From the NCBI GenBank assembly GCA_046760155.1, contig JBHIDQ010000097.1, positions 1 to 5,375 of the forward strand: DNA of 5,375 nucleotides, in the 5' to 3' direction. A program made the translations under genes and the position numbers. Below, one piece after another: positions 1 to 5,372 of the stretch. Under the pieces are notes generated by a model. The model made no database searches. It was not told where the DNA came from and saw only the letters and a list, made by a program, of their open reading frames with translations. The stretch is from JBHIDQ01 sp046760155 (GTDB lineage Bacteria > Chloroflexota > Dehalococcoidia > Dehalococcoidales > RBG-16-60-22). Position 1 is the stretch's first letter; each line of letters begins with the position of its first letter.

Positions 1-666
1 AAGGCGCAGGCTCTGCTTATGGCCGGGGAGGTGGTGGTGGATGAGAAAACGGTTACCAAACCGGGGACTTTAATTAGTGAAGAGGCGGAAATTACCATCC
101 TTGAGCCGCCTCCTTTTGTTAGTCGCGGCGGCATTAAGCTGGAATACGCGCTTGACCAGTTTCAACTTGATGTTTCTGACAAGGTAGCGGCTGACATCGG
201 AGCGTCAACTGGCGGCTTTACCGATTGTTTGCTCCAGCGCGGGACAAATAAAGTCTATGCCATAGACGTTGGCTACGGTCAGCTGGACTATCGCCTGCGG
301 CGGGACTCGCGGGTGGTGGTCATGGAGCGGACAAATGCCCGCTATCCCGTCCCGTTGCCAGAGAAGGTTGACTTAGTGACCATCGATTTATCCTTTATCT
401 CGGTAAAGAAGGTGATACCATCGGTAGCTAAACTGCTCAAAGACAACGGTTATTTGCTGGTGCTGTTCAAGCCGCAGTTTGAGGCCGAGAGGAGGGAGGT
501 GGGTAAGGGGGGCGTGATTAAAGAGCCACAGCTTCACGCCACAGTTTTGGGTCGTTTTATTGCCTGGGTGGTGGAGCATAATTTCAGATTGAAAGGGTTA
601 GTGGCGTCACCCATCCTCGGCGCTGAGGGAAACAAAGAATTTTTCGTTCTACTGAAGTTGACATAA
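1..666 (+). CDS. tlyA: TlyA-family rRNA 2'-O-methyltransferase (S4 domain + FtsJ-like), 5' partial
   Basis: Probable SAM-dependent ribose 2'-O-methyltransferase of the TlyA/hemolysin A family, which methylates rRNA in assembled ribosomes or subunits. The frame is open from base 1 (KAQALLMAGEVVV). That string is the middle of an S4 RNA-binding domain, so the ATG at 19 is internal and the true start lies to the left, perhaps 20 codons off the window. Counting from Met at base 19: the S4 remainder spans about residues 1-30, followed by the family linker SRGGIKLEYAL at 35-45. The SAM-binding loop is DIGASTGGFTDCLL (59-72), then DVGYGQLDYRL (83-93), DLSFIS (123-128) and LFKPQFE (149-155). K40, D123, K151 and E207 fit the K-D-K-E catalytic set of RrmJ/FtsJ-type enzymes. 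The end of the protein (GAEGNKEFFVLL) is family-typical and intact. The stop overlaps the next start by one base (TAATG), which suggests translational coupling. The family name is secure. 'Hemolysin' is a historical label, and the rRNA target cannot be read from the sequence. Confidence 0.93.
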   Translation, partial: KAQALLMAGEVVVDEKTVTKPGTLISEEAEITILEPPPFVSRGGIKLEYALDQFQLDVSDKVAADIGASTGGFTDCLLQRGTNKVYAIDVGYGQLDYRLRRDSRVVVMERTNARYPVPLPEKVDLVTIDLSFISVKKVIPSVAKLLKDNGYLLVLFKPQFEAERREVGKGGVIKEPQLHATVLGRFIAWVVEHNFRLKGLVASPILGAEGNKEFFVLLKLT

Positions 667-1418
667 TGATAAAACAGGTTGTTCTTAATGTTGAGGGCAT
701 AACCATTTCGGGACAGCTATACCTGCCCGAGGGCAAAGCTCCATATCCCGCCGTTTGCGTTTGTCATGGTATTCCGGTGGGTACTCCCGAAGATAAGGAA
801 AATGGTTATCCTCGGCTGGCAGAAAGGATTTGTCGGGAAGGTTTTGCCGTGTTGATTTTTAACTTCCGGGGAACCGGGGCTAGTGGTGGTAACCTTGATA
901 TTCTGGGCTGGACCAGAGATTTGAAGGCAGCCATTGACTATTTGTGGTCTTTATCTGAAATAGATAAATCTCATCTGTCGCTCCTTGGCTTTAGTGGTGG
1001 AGCGGCGGTTTCGGTATATGTGGCGGCTCAGGATAGCCGAATATCATACCTTGCCTCCTGTGCCTGCCCGGCTGAGTTTACCTTCGTTACTGAGGTTGAT
1101 GAACCACAGGCGGTGGTTGACCACTTTCGTCATATTGGTACCATTAGGGATAAAAATTTTCCCCGGTCGGCAGAAAAGTGGCTTAATGGCTTCAGACGGG
1201 TACGCCCGATTAAATATGTGGCCGGAATTACCCCTAGGCCTTTACTACTGGTGCATGGTAACCAGGATGAGACCGTGGATGTAAGTCACGCTTATAGGCT
1301 ATATGATAGAGCTAAGGAACCAAAACAAATGATTATAATTGAAGGCGCTGGGCACCAGCTGCGGCAGGATGATCGGGCAATAGGTATCGTTATCGACTGG
1401 CTGAAATCTCAGTGCTGA
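666..1418 (+). CDS. alpha/beta-hydrolase, small soluble serine hydrolase (dienelactone hydrolase / S33-like)
   Basis: A 250-residue single-domain alpha/beta-hydrolase; substrate unknown. The fold markers run in order. An N-terminal strand pair (VEGITISGQLYLPEG, 9-23) is followed by the oxyanion-hole segment CVCHGIP (31-37) and NFRGTGASGG (66-75). The nucleophile elbow is GFSGG with Ser110, after the LSLLGFSGG strand. The acid is in LLLVHGNQDETV (Asp201) and the base in EGAGHQLR (His230). All triad residues are present, so it should be catalytically active. No signal peptide or membrane segment is visible, so it is probably cytoplasmic. Its start shares one base with the tlyA stop and has no clear Shine-Dalgarno sequence, which argues for translation coupled to tlyA. 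Relatives are usually annotated as prolyl oligopeptidase-like, acyl esterase or 'dienelactone hydrolase-related' proteins. The motifs do not separate these, and the pairing with tlyA does not suggest a substrate. Confidence 0.88.
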   Translation: MIKQVVLNVEGITISGQLYLPEGKAPYPAVCVCHGIPVGTPEDKENGYPRLAERICREGFAVLIFNFRGTGASGGNLDILGWTRDLKAAIDYLWSLSEIDKSHLSLLGFSGGAAVSVYVAAQDSRISYLASCACPAEFTFVTEVDEPQAVVDHFRHIGTIRDKNFPRSAEKWLNGFRRVRPIKYVAGITPRPLLLVHGNQDETVDVSHAYRLYDRAKEPKQMIIIEGAGHQLRQDDRAIGIVIDWLKSQC

Positions 1419-1422
1419 GATT
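1405..1422. repeat. perfect inverted repeat across the hydrolase stop codon
   Basis: AATCTCAG-TG-CTGAGATT is a perfect 8-bp inverted repeat with a 2-base centre. It overlaps the last codons and the TGA stop (1416-1418) of the hydrolase gene. In RNA it could form a 7-bp stem with a 4-base loop. It is not followed by a T run (AGTGGCAGG follows), so it is not a canonical intrinsic terminator. It lies about 20 bases upstream of the purF -35 box, so a binding site for a dimeric regulator is also possible. The symmetry is seen directly; the function is unknown. Confidence 0.6.
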
Positions 1423-1441
1423 AGTGGCAGGTTAAAGTAAG

Positions 1442-1471
1442 TTGACCGGTACGTATAAAATAGACTATAAT
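1442..1471 (+). promoter_or_regulatory. sigma-70-like promoter of purF
   Basis: The -35 box is TTGACC (1442-1447) and the -10 box is a perfect TATAAT (1466-1471), with an 18-base spacer. This is a near-consensus housekeeping promoter. The expected transcription start is about 1477-1479. That gives a leader of roughly 40 bases to the preferred purF start at 1519 and essentially no leader to the upstream TTG at 1477. It implies purF is transcribed separately from tlyA and the hydrolase gene. Confidence 0.72.
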
Positions 1472-1502
1472 CAAATTTGGTAGGGTTACTCGGGACGATT
1501 TT

Positions 1503-1509
1503 AAGAAGG
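1503..1509 (+). promoter_or_regulatory. ribosome binding site deciding the purF start
   Basis: AAGAAGG lies 9 bases before the TTG codon at 1519 and is the best Shine-Dalgarno match in the purF leader. The other candidate TTG, at 1477, has only AT-rich promoter sequence in front of it and no purine-rich site. This decides in favour of 1519. Confidence 0.55.
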
Positions 1510-1518
1510 CGGGAAAAG

Positions 1519-2940
1519 TTGCACGAAAGTTGCGGCGTTTTTGGTGTCTATGCTCCTAATGAGGATGTAGCCCGTCTTACCTTTTTTGCTCTCTTTGCTC
1601 TGCAACACCGCGGTCAGGAAAGTAGTGGTATTGCCACTGCCGATGGCAAGAAGCTCAACATTTACGCCAAGATGGGACTGGCGTCACAGGTTTTCAGCGA
1701 GGAATCGCTAAGCCAGCTGGTCGGGAACATCGCCATTGGTCATAATCGCTATTCCACTGCCGGTTCCAGTCGGGAGTTTAACGTTCAGCCGATTCTGGTT
1801 GGCAAGGGTTCCCATGCTATTGCCATCGCTCATAACGGTAATATTATTAACGCCGAGCACCTGTATGAGGAACTCGATGAACAGGGCTACAACTTCCACA
1901 GTTCCACCGATACCGAAGTTATCGCTAATCTCATCCTCTCCTCCCCTGAGAAGAATTGGGTAGACAAGATAAGATATGCCATGCATCGGCTTCAGGGGGC
2001 ATACTCTTTGACCATACTAACCAAGGACTCTTTGTTTGGGGTCCGTGACCCGTTCGGTGTGCGTCCGCTTTGTCTGGGGAGTATTGATAGTGGCTGGGTT
2101 ATCGCCTCAGAGAGCTGTGCCCTTGACCATATTGGTGCCAGCTTTATCCGAGAGATTGAGCCGGGTGAGATAGTTTCGATTACGGAAAATGGCGTTGATA
2201 GTTACCGGGAAAAGGTAGGGAGAAGGGCGCTGTGCATCTTTGAGTATATCTACTTTGCTCGTCCGGATAGCGTGATTAACGGCCGACTGCTTTCTACGGC
2301 CCGCCAGGCGATGGGAGCCAGACTGGCACAAGAACATTCCGTGGCTGCCGATTTGGTTATTGGGGTGCCTGATTCAGCGACCAGCGCTGGCATCGGCTAT
2401 TCTCGCCAGTCAGGTATCCCGATAGGTGAAGGATTGATTAAGAACCGCTATGTGGGGCGCACTTTTATTGAACCTGACCAGCGCATTAGAGACCTTGGCG
2501 TTAAACTGAAATTTAACCCCTTGCCCCATATGTTGCAGAATGAGCGATTAGTCGTGGTTGATGATAGTATCGTTCGTGGCACAACCACCCCCAGCGTGGT
2601 GAAGATGCTGAGAAGGGCCGGGGCCAAGGAAGTGCATATGCGCATCTGTGCCCCACCCATACGTTACCCTTGTTTCTTTGGTGTGGATATGGCTACCCGC
2701 CAGGAGCTAATCGCCGCTCAGAAATCAATACCTGAAATTTGTCATTTCATCGGTGCTGATTCTTTAGGCTATATGAGCATTGAAGGCCTGCTTGAAGCAG
2801 TGGCTTTGCCCAAGGAAACCTTTTGCTTGGCTTGTTTCACTGGTAATTACCCCATACCGGTCCAGCTTGAGATGGATAAACTGGCACTGGAGACGGCACA
2901 GGTTAATCGCCACGCTCTTTCTGGTATCGGGCGACGCTAA
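1519..2940 (+). CDS. purF: amidophosphoribosyltransferase (glutamine PRPP amidotransferase), 4Fe-4S type
   Basis: Cytoplasmic enzyme that makes 5-phosphoribosylamine from PRPP and glutamine, the first committed step of purine synthesis. Numbering is from TTG at 1519 (473 residues). The N-terminal Ntn glutaminase domain covers about 5-230: Cys5 in HESCGVFGVY is the nucleophile exposed by propeptide removal, then QHRGQESSGIA (29-39), HNRYSTAG (75-82), AHNGN (105-109) and SSTDTEV (128-134). The phosphoribosyltransferase domain follows, with GVPDSATSAGIGY (282-294), IKNRYVGRTF (307-316) and the PRPP loop VVVDDSIVRGTT (345-356). Cys239, Cys385, Cys436 and Cys439 (FCLACFTG) match the four cluster ligands and the spacing of the Bacillus subtilis enzyme. 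It should therefore be the oxygen-sensitive 4Fe-4S class rather than the E. coli class. The 1519 start leaves a 4-residue propeptide (MHES). A start at TTG 1477 would add 14 residues but falls on the predicted transcription start and lacks a ribosome site. No other purine gene is in the window. Confidence 0.96.
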   Translation: MHESCGVFGVYAPNEDVARLTFFALFALQHRGQESSGIATADGKKLNIYAKMGLASQVFSEESLSQLVGNIAIGHNRYSTAGSSREFNVQPILVGKGSHAIAIAHNGNIINAEHLYEELDEQGYNFHSSTDTEVIANLILSSPEKNWVDKIRYAMHRLQGAYSLTILTKDSLFGVRDPFGVRPLCLGSIDSGWVIASESCALDHIGASFIREIEPGEIVSITENGVDSYREKVGRRALCIFEYIYFARPDSVINGRLLSTARQAMGARLAQEHSVAADLVIGVPDSATSAGIGYSRQSGIPIGEGLIKNRYVGRTFIEPDQRIRDLGVKLKFNPLPHMLQNERLVVVDDSIVRGTTTPSVVKMLRRAGAKEVHMRICAPPIRYPCFFGVDMATRQELIAAQKSIPEICHFIGADSLGYMSIEGLLEAVALPKETFCLACFTGNYPIPVQLEMDKLALETAQVNRHALSGIGRR

Positions 2941-2983
2941 TCGTAAACCATTCCGCTATTTGTCTTTTTTTCGCAAAATCTTT

Positions 2984-3011
2984 AGGGTTGACAAAAACCC
3001 TTATTTATTTT
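2984..3011 (+). terminator. possible weak intrinsic terminator of purF
   Basis: AGGGTT (2984-2989) pairs with AACCCT (2996-3001) around a 6-base loop, followed by the T-rich run TATTTATTTT. The stem is only 6 bp with three G-C pairs, and the tract is interrupted by A, so termination would be weak. The left arm and loop contain the lexA -35 hexamer, so one stretch may serve both genes. No better terminator is present between purF and lexA. Confidence 0.3.
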
Positions 3012-3016
3012 AGAGT
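2988..3016 (+). promoter_or_regulatory. lexA promoter
   Basis: A consensus -35 box TTGACA (2988-2993) and a -10 box TAGAGT (3011-3016, 4 of 6 matches including TA and the final T) are separated by 17 bases. The predicted start is about 3022-3024, inside the SOS operator, giving a leader of about 45 bases before the lexA ATG. Confidence 0.68.
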
Positions 3017-3020
3017 TATA

Positions 3021-3032
3021 GAACAGGTGTTC
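3021..3032. promoter_or_regulatory. LexA operator (SOS box, GAAC-N4-GTTC type)
   Basis: GAACAGGTGTTC is a perfect GAAC-N4-GTTC dyad and fits the core of the Bacillus/Gram-positive SOS consensus (GAACRNRYGTTY). It starts 4 bases after the -10 box and covers the predicted transcription start. LexA bound here would block initiation, so the gene should repress itself and be released on DNA damage. I found no second copy of this motif in the window, so no other gene here has an obvious LexA site. Confidence 0.85.
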
Positions 3033-3067
3033 GCCTTGGTCGCAAAAGTTAGTTTTTGGTGAGCGGG

Positions 3068-3709
3068 ATGAGAGTCTTGTCAGCGAAACAACAGGGTATC
3101 ATTGATTTTATTCACCGTTTTCTGGTGGCTAATGGCTATCCACCTACGGTTAGAGATATCCAAGGTGGCTGTGGCATCAGCTCGACTTCGGTTGTCGATT
3201 ATCATCTGAGAATACTGGGGAAGGAGGGGTATATTCGTCGCCATCCTGAGGTATCACGCGGCATCGAATTACTCACTAGATCCATCACTTCCTTGTCTCG
3301 AGTGCAGGTTCCAGTTATTGGACAGATAGCCGCCGGTGAGCCGATACCAGTACCAACTCCAGATACCTGGGATGTTACCGCCGCTGCTGAGACCATTGAG
3401 ATAGCACCAGACTTGACCCAGGGCAGGGAAGGGATTTATGCTTTGAAAGTGAAGGGTTCGTCAATGGTGGACGCTCTGATTAACGATGGAGATATTGTGT
3501 TGCTGCAGTACGTCAATGTGGTGGAGAATGGGGAAATGGCCGCCGTATGGCTCAGGACGGAAAAGGAGGCGACGTTGAAGAAAGTCTATGTTGAGCCGGG
3601 TCGTGTCCGGCTTCAACCGGCCAATAGTCAGATGCCGCCGATATTTACTGAGCCGAACAATGTTGAGATTCAAGGGAGGGTCATTGCCGTCATCAGGCAG
3701 TTAGTCTAG
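3068..3709 (+). CDS. lexA: LexA repressor (SOS regulator, self-cleaving S24 family)
   Basis: Dimeric repressor of the SOS response that cleaves itself when RecA filaments form on damaged DNA. Numbering is from ATG 3068 (213 residues). The N-terminal winged helix-turn-helix domain starts with LSAKQQGIIDFI (4-15) and continues through PPTVRDIQ (25-32), the recognition helix region SSTSVVDYHLRIL (38-50) and the wing ending VSRGIEL (62-68). After a linker, the C-terminal S24 peptidase domain begins around QVPVIGQIAAGEPIPV. The scissile bond is Ala89-Gly90, the catalytic Ser is Ser132 in KGSSMVD, and the general base is Lys171 in EATLKKV. All three cleavage elements are intact, so it should be SOS-inducible. 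ATG 3068 was chosen because it gives the usual short N-terminus; GGTGAG at 3058-3063 is a modest ribosome site. TTG 3056 or GTG 3059 in the same frame would add 3-4 residues and lack a site. It is transcribed from its own promoter and operator just upstream. Confidence 0.96.
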   Translation: MRVLSAKQQGIIDFIHRFLVANGYPPTVRDIQGGCGISSTSVVDYHLRILGKEGYIRRHPEVSRGIELLTRSITSLSRVQVPVIGQIAAGEPIPVPTPDTWDVTAAAETIEIAPDLTQGREGIYALKVKGSSMVDALINDGDIVLLQYVNVVENGEMAAVWLRTEKEATLKKVYVEPGRVRLQPANSQMPPIFTEPNNVEIQGRVIAVIRQLV

Positions 3710-3745
3710 ACCGGGATAAACAGTAAAAAACCTAAATAATCATAG

Positions 3746-3813
3746 CTTGATTTGATTTTTTATTGACAGTAGTTATAAACTTGATTTGATTTTTGGTTGG
3801 CAGCGGATATAAA
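3746..3813 (+). repeat. imperfect 34-bp tandem duplication, two units
   Basis: Unit 1 (3746-3779) and unit 2 (3780-3813) abut exactly. The first 15 bases, CTTGATTTGATTTTT, are identical, and 13 of the other 19 match, for 28 of 34 overall by hand alignment. Both units end in TATAAA. A weaker third copy may follow: TGGTTG and CGGAT recur 32-33 bases further on, at 3827-3832 and 3836-3840. The duplication fills the centre of the gap between lexA and the aldolase gene and contains promoter-like boxes. The duplication is seen directly; its role is inferred. Confidence 0.8.
3752..3813 (+). promoter_or_regulatory. candidate tandem promoters for the aldolase-family gene
   Basis: Each 34-bp repeat unit carries TTGATT and TATAAA separated by 16 bases: 3752-3757 with 3774-3779, and 3786-3791 with 3808-3813. 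Both boxes resemble sigma-70 hexamers. A consensus-looking TTGACA (3763-3768) also lies in unit 1, but only a poor -10 (TTGATT, 3786-3791) sits at 17 bases from it. The start used is uncertain. Transcripts from the second pair would have a leader of about 50 bases before the ATG at 3874. Confidence 0.4.
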
Positions 3814-3873
3814 TTAGTGGTAGTTGTGGTTGAGGCGGATGCTGTCAATAGATGAATAATTGAAAAGGGAGCT

Positions 3874-4440
3874 ATGATTCTATCGCAGTTTCAGACGGTG
3901 GGTCGTGATCTTTTTACCCGAGGGCTTGTATCATCGCACAGTGGCAATCTGAGTATCAGGCTCGGTGAGCGTATCATTATTACCCGCCGTGGCAGCATGC
4001 TTAACTGTTTGCAGGAACATGATTTGATCGAGACTGGGATAAGTAAAAATAGCCGCTCGACGCCACTGGCCTCAACGGATTTAGCTATTCATCGTGCTAT
4101 TTATCGAGAAACTCAGGCATTAGCCATTGTCCATGCCCATCCACCTCACGCGGTGGCGCTATCAATGACCGATGCGGAAATTGTGCCCGGTGTTGAGGAC
4201 TTTTCGCTAATCGGCACGGTTCCGGTGGTGGGGTGGAATGTGGATACGAAAATAAAAAGCCTGGCAGATATCGTTGCTCAGGCCTTAAAGCAGCACCGGA
4301 TTATTATGGTTCATAATCATGGCAGCTTTGCTACTGGTCAATTACTTGAGGAAGCTTATAATTTCACTACCGCGCTGGAACAAAGCAGCCAGGTTCTTTG
4401 CCTAATGAGGTCATTGCAGGTTAGTCCGATTAAAGAATAG
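3874..4440 (+). CDS. class II aldolase/adducin-family protein (FucA/AraD-like), substrate unknown
   Basis: A 188-residue soluble protein of the zinc-dependent class II aldolase/adducin fold, whose members cleave, epimerise or dehydrate sugar phosphates (fuculose-1-P aldolase, ribulose-5-P 4-epimerase, methylthioribulose-1-P dehydratase). Visible motifs are the phosphate loop HSGNLSIR (22-29), a second loop ITRRGSML (36-43) in the place of the usual TPSG, ASTDLAIHRAIY (66-77), the zinc ligands His87 and His89 in VHAHPPHAVALS, and the third zinc His149 in VHNHGSFATG. Odd point: the conserved S-S-E of fuculose aldolase, whose Glu is the catalytic base, reads S-T-D here, with Asp69. That is closer to the S-S-D of AraD, where the Asp helps hold zinc. 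The protein is shorter than FucA or AraD (about 215-230 residues) and lacks their C-terminal tail. The start follows AAAAGGGAG, a close-spaced ribosome site. It converges on ilvE, with one base between the stops. The family is secure; the reaction is not. Confidence 0.87.
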   Translation: MILSQFQTVGRDLFTRGLVSSHSGNLSIRLGERIIITRRGSMLNCLQEHDLIETGISKNSRSTPLASTDLAIHRAIYRETQALAIVHAHPPHAVALSMTDAEIVPGVEDFSLIGTVPVVGWNVDTKIKSLADIVAQALKQHRIIMVHNHGSFATGQLLEEAYNFTTALEQSSQVLCLMRSLQVSPIKE

Positions 4441-4441
4441 C

Positions 4442-5359
4442 CTATTTCTTGAAAACAGGCGTACACCAGTCGAGGTATTTAGAATTGTTGCCACATATTA
4501 CCTCGGCGTAAATTTTTTGTAGCTTCTTGGTTACCTCACCAATCTCACCATTGCCCACCTGCCGATGGTCTATTTCGGCTACCGGGGTGACATGGGCGGC
4601 AGTACCGGTAAGGAAGACCTCTTCGGCAACGTAAAGCTCGCCACGGTCAACCGATCTCTCTATCGTTTCGATACCTAACTCGTTTTTGGCCAGTTTGATG
4701 ACACTATCGCGGGTAATGCCGGGTAGAATATTATTATAGGTGGCCGGGGTAACTAATTTGCCATCGATAACCAGGAAAATATTCTCACCACTGCCCTCGG
4801 AGACGTAACCATCCGGGGAGAGCATAATCGCCTCATCAAAACCGCTCTCCACCGCGTCTGATTTAGCCAGAGCATTACTGGCATAATTACCCATGATTTT
4901 AACTTGTGGCGGAGCGGCATTATCCGTAGGACGCTGCCAGGAAGAGACGCAACACTTGGCTTTATCCACGTCGATATACCGCCCCCAGGGAATAATAAAC
5001 ACCACGTAATCATCGCTGATGTCATGCAATCGGACACCTAAAGCTTCACTGCTCTTATAAGCTAAGGGGCGTACGTAAATATCCTCCTCAAAGCCACACT
5101 TTTGGGCTAGTTCTACCGTTATCTGGCATAACTCATCTACGCTATAGGGCAGTCTAATCCTCAACACTTGGCAGCCATTGAGTAGACGTTGATAGTGCTC
5201 TTTAAGACGGAAGAGGTAAATCTGTTGTTGCTTGGCATTCCAGTTACCCCTGATACCCTCAAAGATAGCAGTGCCGTAATGAAGGGCTTGGGTCATCACT
5301 CCTATCTTGGCTTCGGCTAGAGGAACAAACTGATTTTTGAAAAAGGCGTATGATGGCAT
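4442..5359 (-). CDS. ilvE: branched-chain amino acid aminotransferase
   Basis: PLP-dependent fold-type IV transaminase that interconverts Leu, Ile and Val with their 2-oxo acids using glutamate/2-oxoglutarate, the last step of their synthesis. It has 305 residues, the usual length for the class. Motifs in order: LHYGTAIFEGIRG (26-38), RLKEHYQRLL (51-60), YVRPLAYKSSEALGV (95-109, with Tyr95 and Arg97 at the E. coli positions) and the PLP lysine Lys154 in VKIMGNYASNAL. Then come GFDEAIMLSPDGYVSEGSGENIF (from 173; Glu188 in the cofactor site), LPGITRDSVIKLA (212-224), EEVFLTGTAAHVTPV (246-260) and a C-terminal YLDW like the WLDQV end of the E. coli enzyme. This makes IlvE more likely than D-amino acid transaminase or aminodeoxychorismate lyase. 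The ATG is preceded by a strong AGGAG. The promoter, and any leader control such as a T-box, lies beyond the right edge. Its 3' end abuts the aldolase gene with no room for a terminator. Confidence 0.95.
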   Translation of the reverse strand: MPSYAFFKNQFVPLAEAKIGVMTQALHYGTAIFEGIRGNWNAKQQQIYLFRLKEHYQRLLNGCQVLRIRLPYSVDELCQITVELAQKCGFEEDIYVRPLAYKSSEALGVRLHDISDDYVVFIIPWGRYIDVDKAKCCVSSWQRPTDNAAPPQVKIMGNYASNALAKSDAVESGFDEAIMLSPDGYVSEGSGENIFLVIDGKLVTPATYNNILPGITRDSVIKLAKNELGIETIERSVDRGELYVAEEVFLTGTAAHVTPVAEIDHRQVGNGEIGEVTKKLQKIYAEVICGNNSKYLDWCTPVFKK

Positions 5360-5367
5360 TGGCGGGT

Positions 5368-5372
5368 CTCCT
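5368..5372 (-). promoter_or_regulatory. ribosome binding site of ilvE
   Basis: On the minus strand AAAAGGAGA ends 7 bases before the ATG; its AGGAG core has an 8-base spacing. It is the clearest Shine-Dalgarno sequence in the window and fixes the ilvE start at 5359. Confidence 0.8.

Noticed and set aside
658..690. TTGACA at the end of tlyA as a -35 box for the hydrolase gene
   Set aside because: No acceptable -10 box lies 16-18 bases downstream (GTTCTT at 17), and the TAATG overlap already explains expression by coupling.
1477..1518. N-terminal extension of PurF from TTG 1477
   Set aside because: It overlaps the predicted transcription start, has no ribosome site, and its residues do not resemble the PurF N-termini I know.
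1708..1986. Minus-strand open frame inside purF, and similar frames at 388-579, 2107-2337, 2448-2660, 3202-3396, 3461-3673 and 4753-5037
   Set aside because: All lie within strongly recognised genes on another frame or strand, show no known motif and have low-complexity or improbable composition; they are shadows.
2780..3013. Plus-strand open frame running from the purF 3' end into the lexA promoter
   Set aside because: It is out of frame with the conserved PurF C-terminus (including the CLAC cluster ligands) and has no ribosome site or recognisable motif.
3591..3616. Hairpin TTGAGCCGG...CCGGCTTCAA inside lexA
   Set aside because: The stem has a bulge, lies wholly within a well-conserved coding region and has no T tract; it is best taken as chance from codon content.
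3655..3666. GAACAATGTTGA near the lexA 3' end as a second SOS box
   Set aside because: The right half is TTGA rather than GTTC, and it lies inside coding sequence far from a promoter.
3704..3711. GTCTAGAC palindrome at the lexA stop codon
   Set aside because: It is only 8 bp with no loop or T tract, so it is not a terminator, and palindromes of this size are common.
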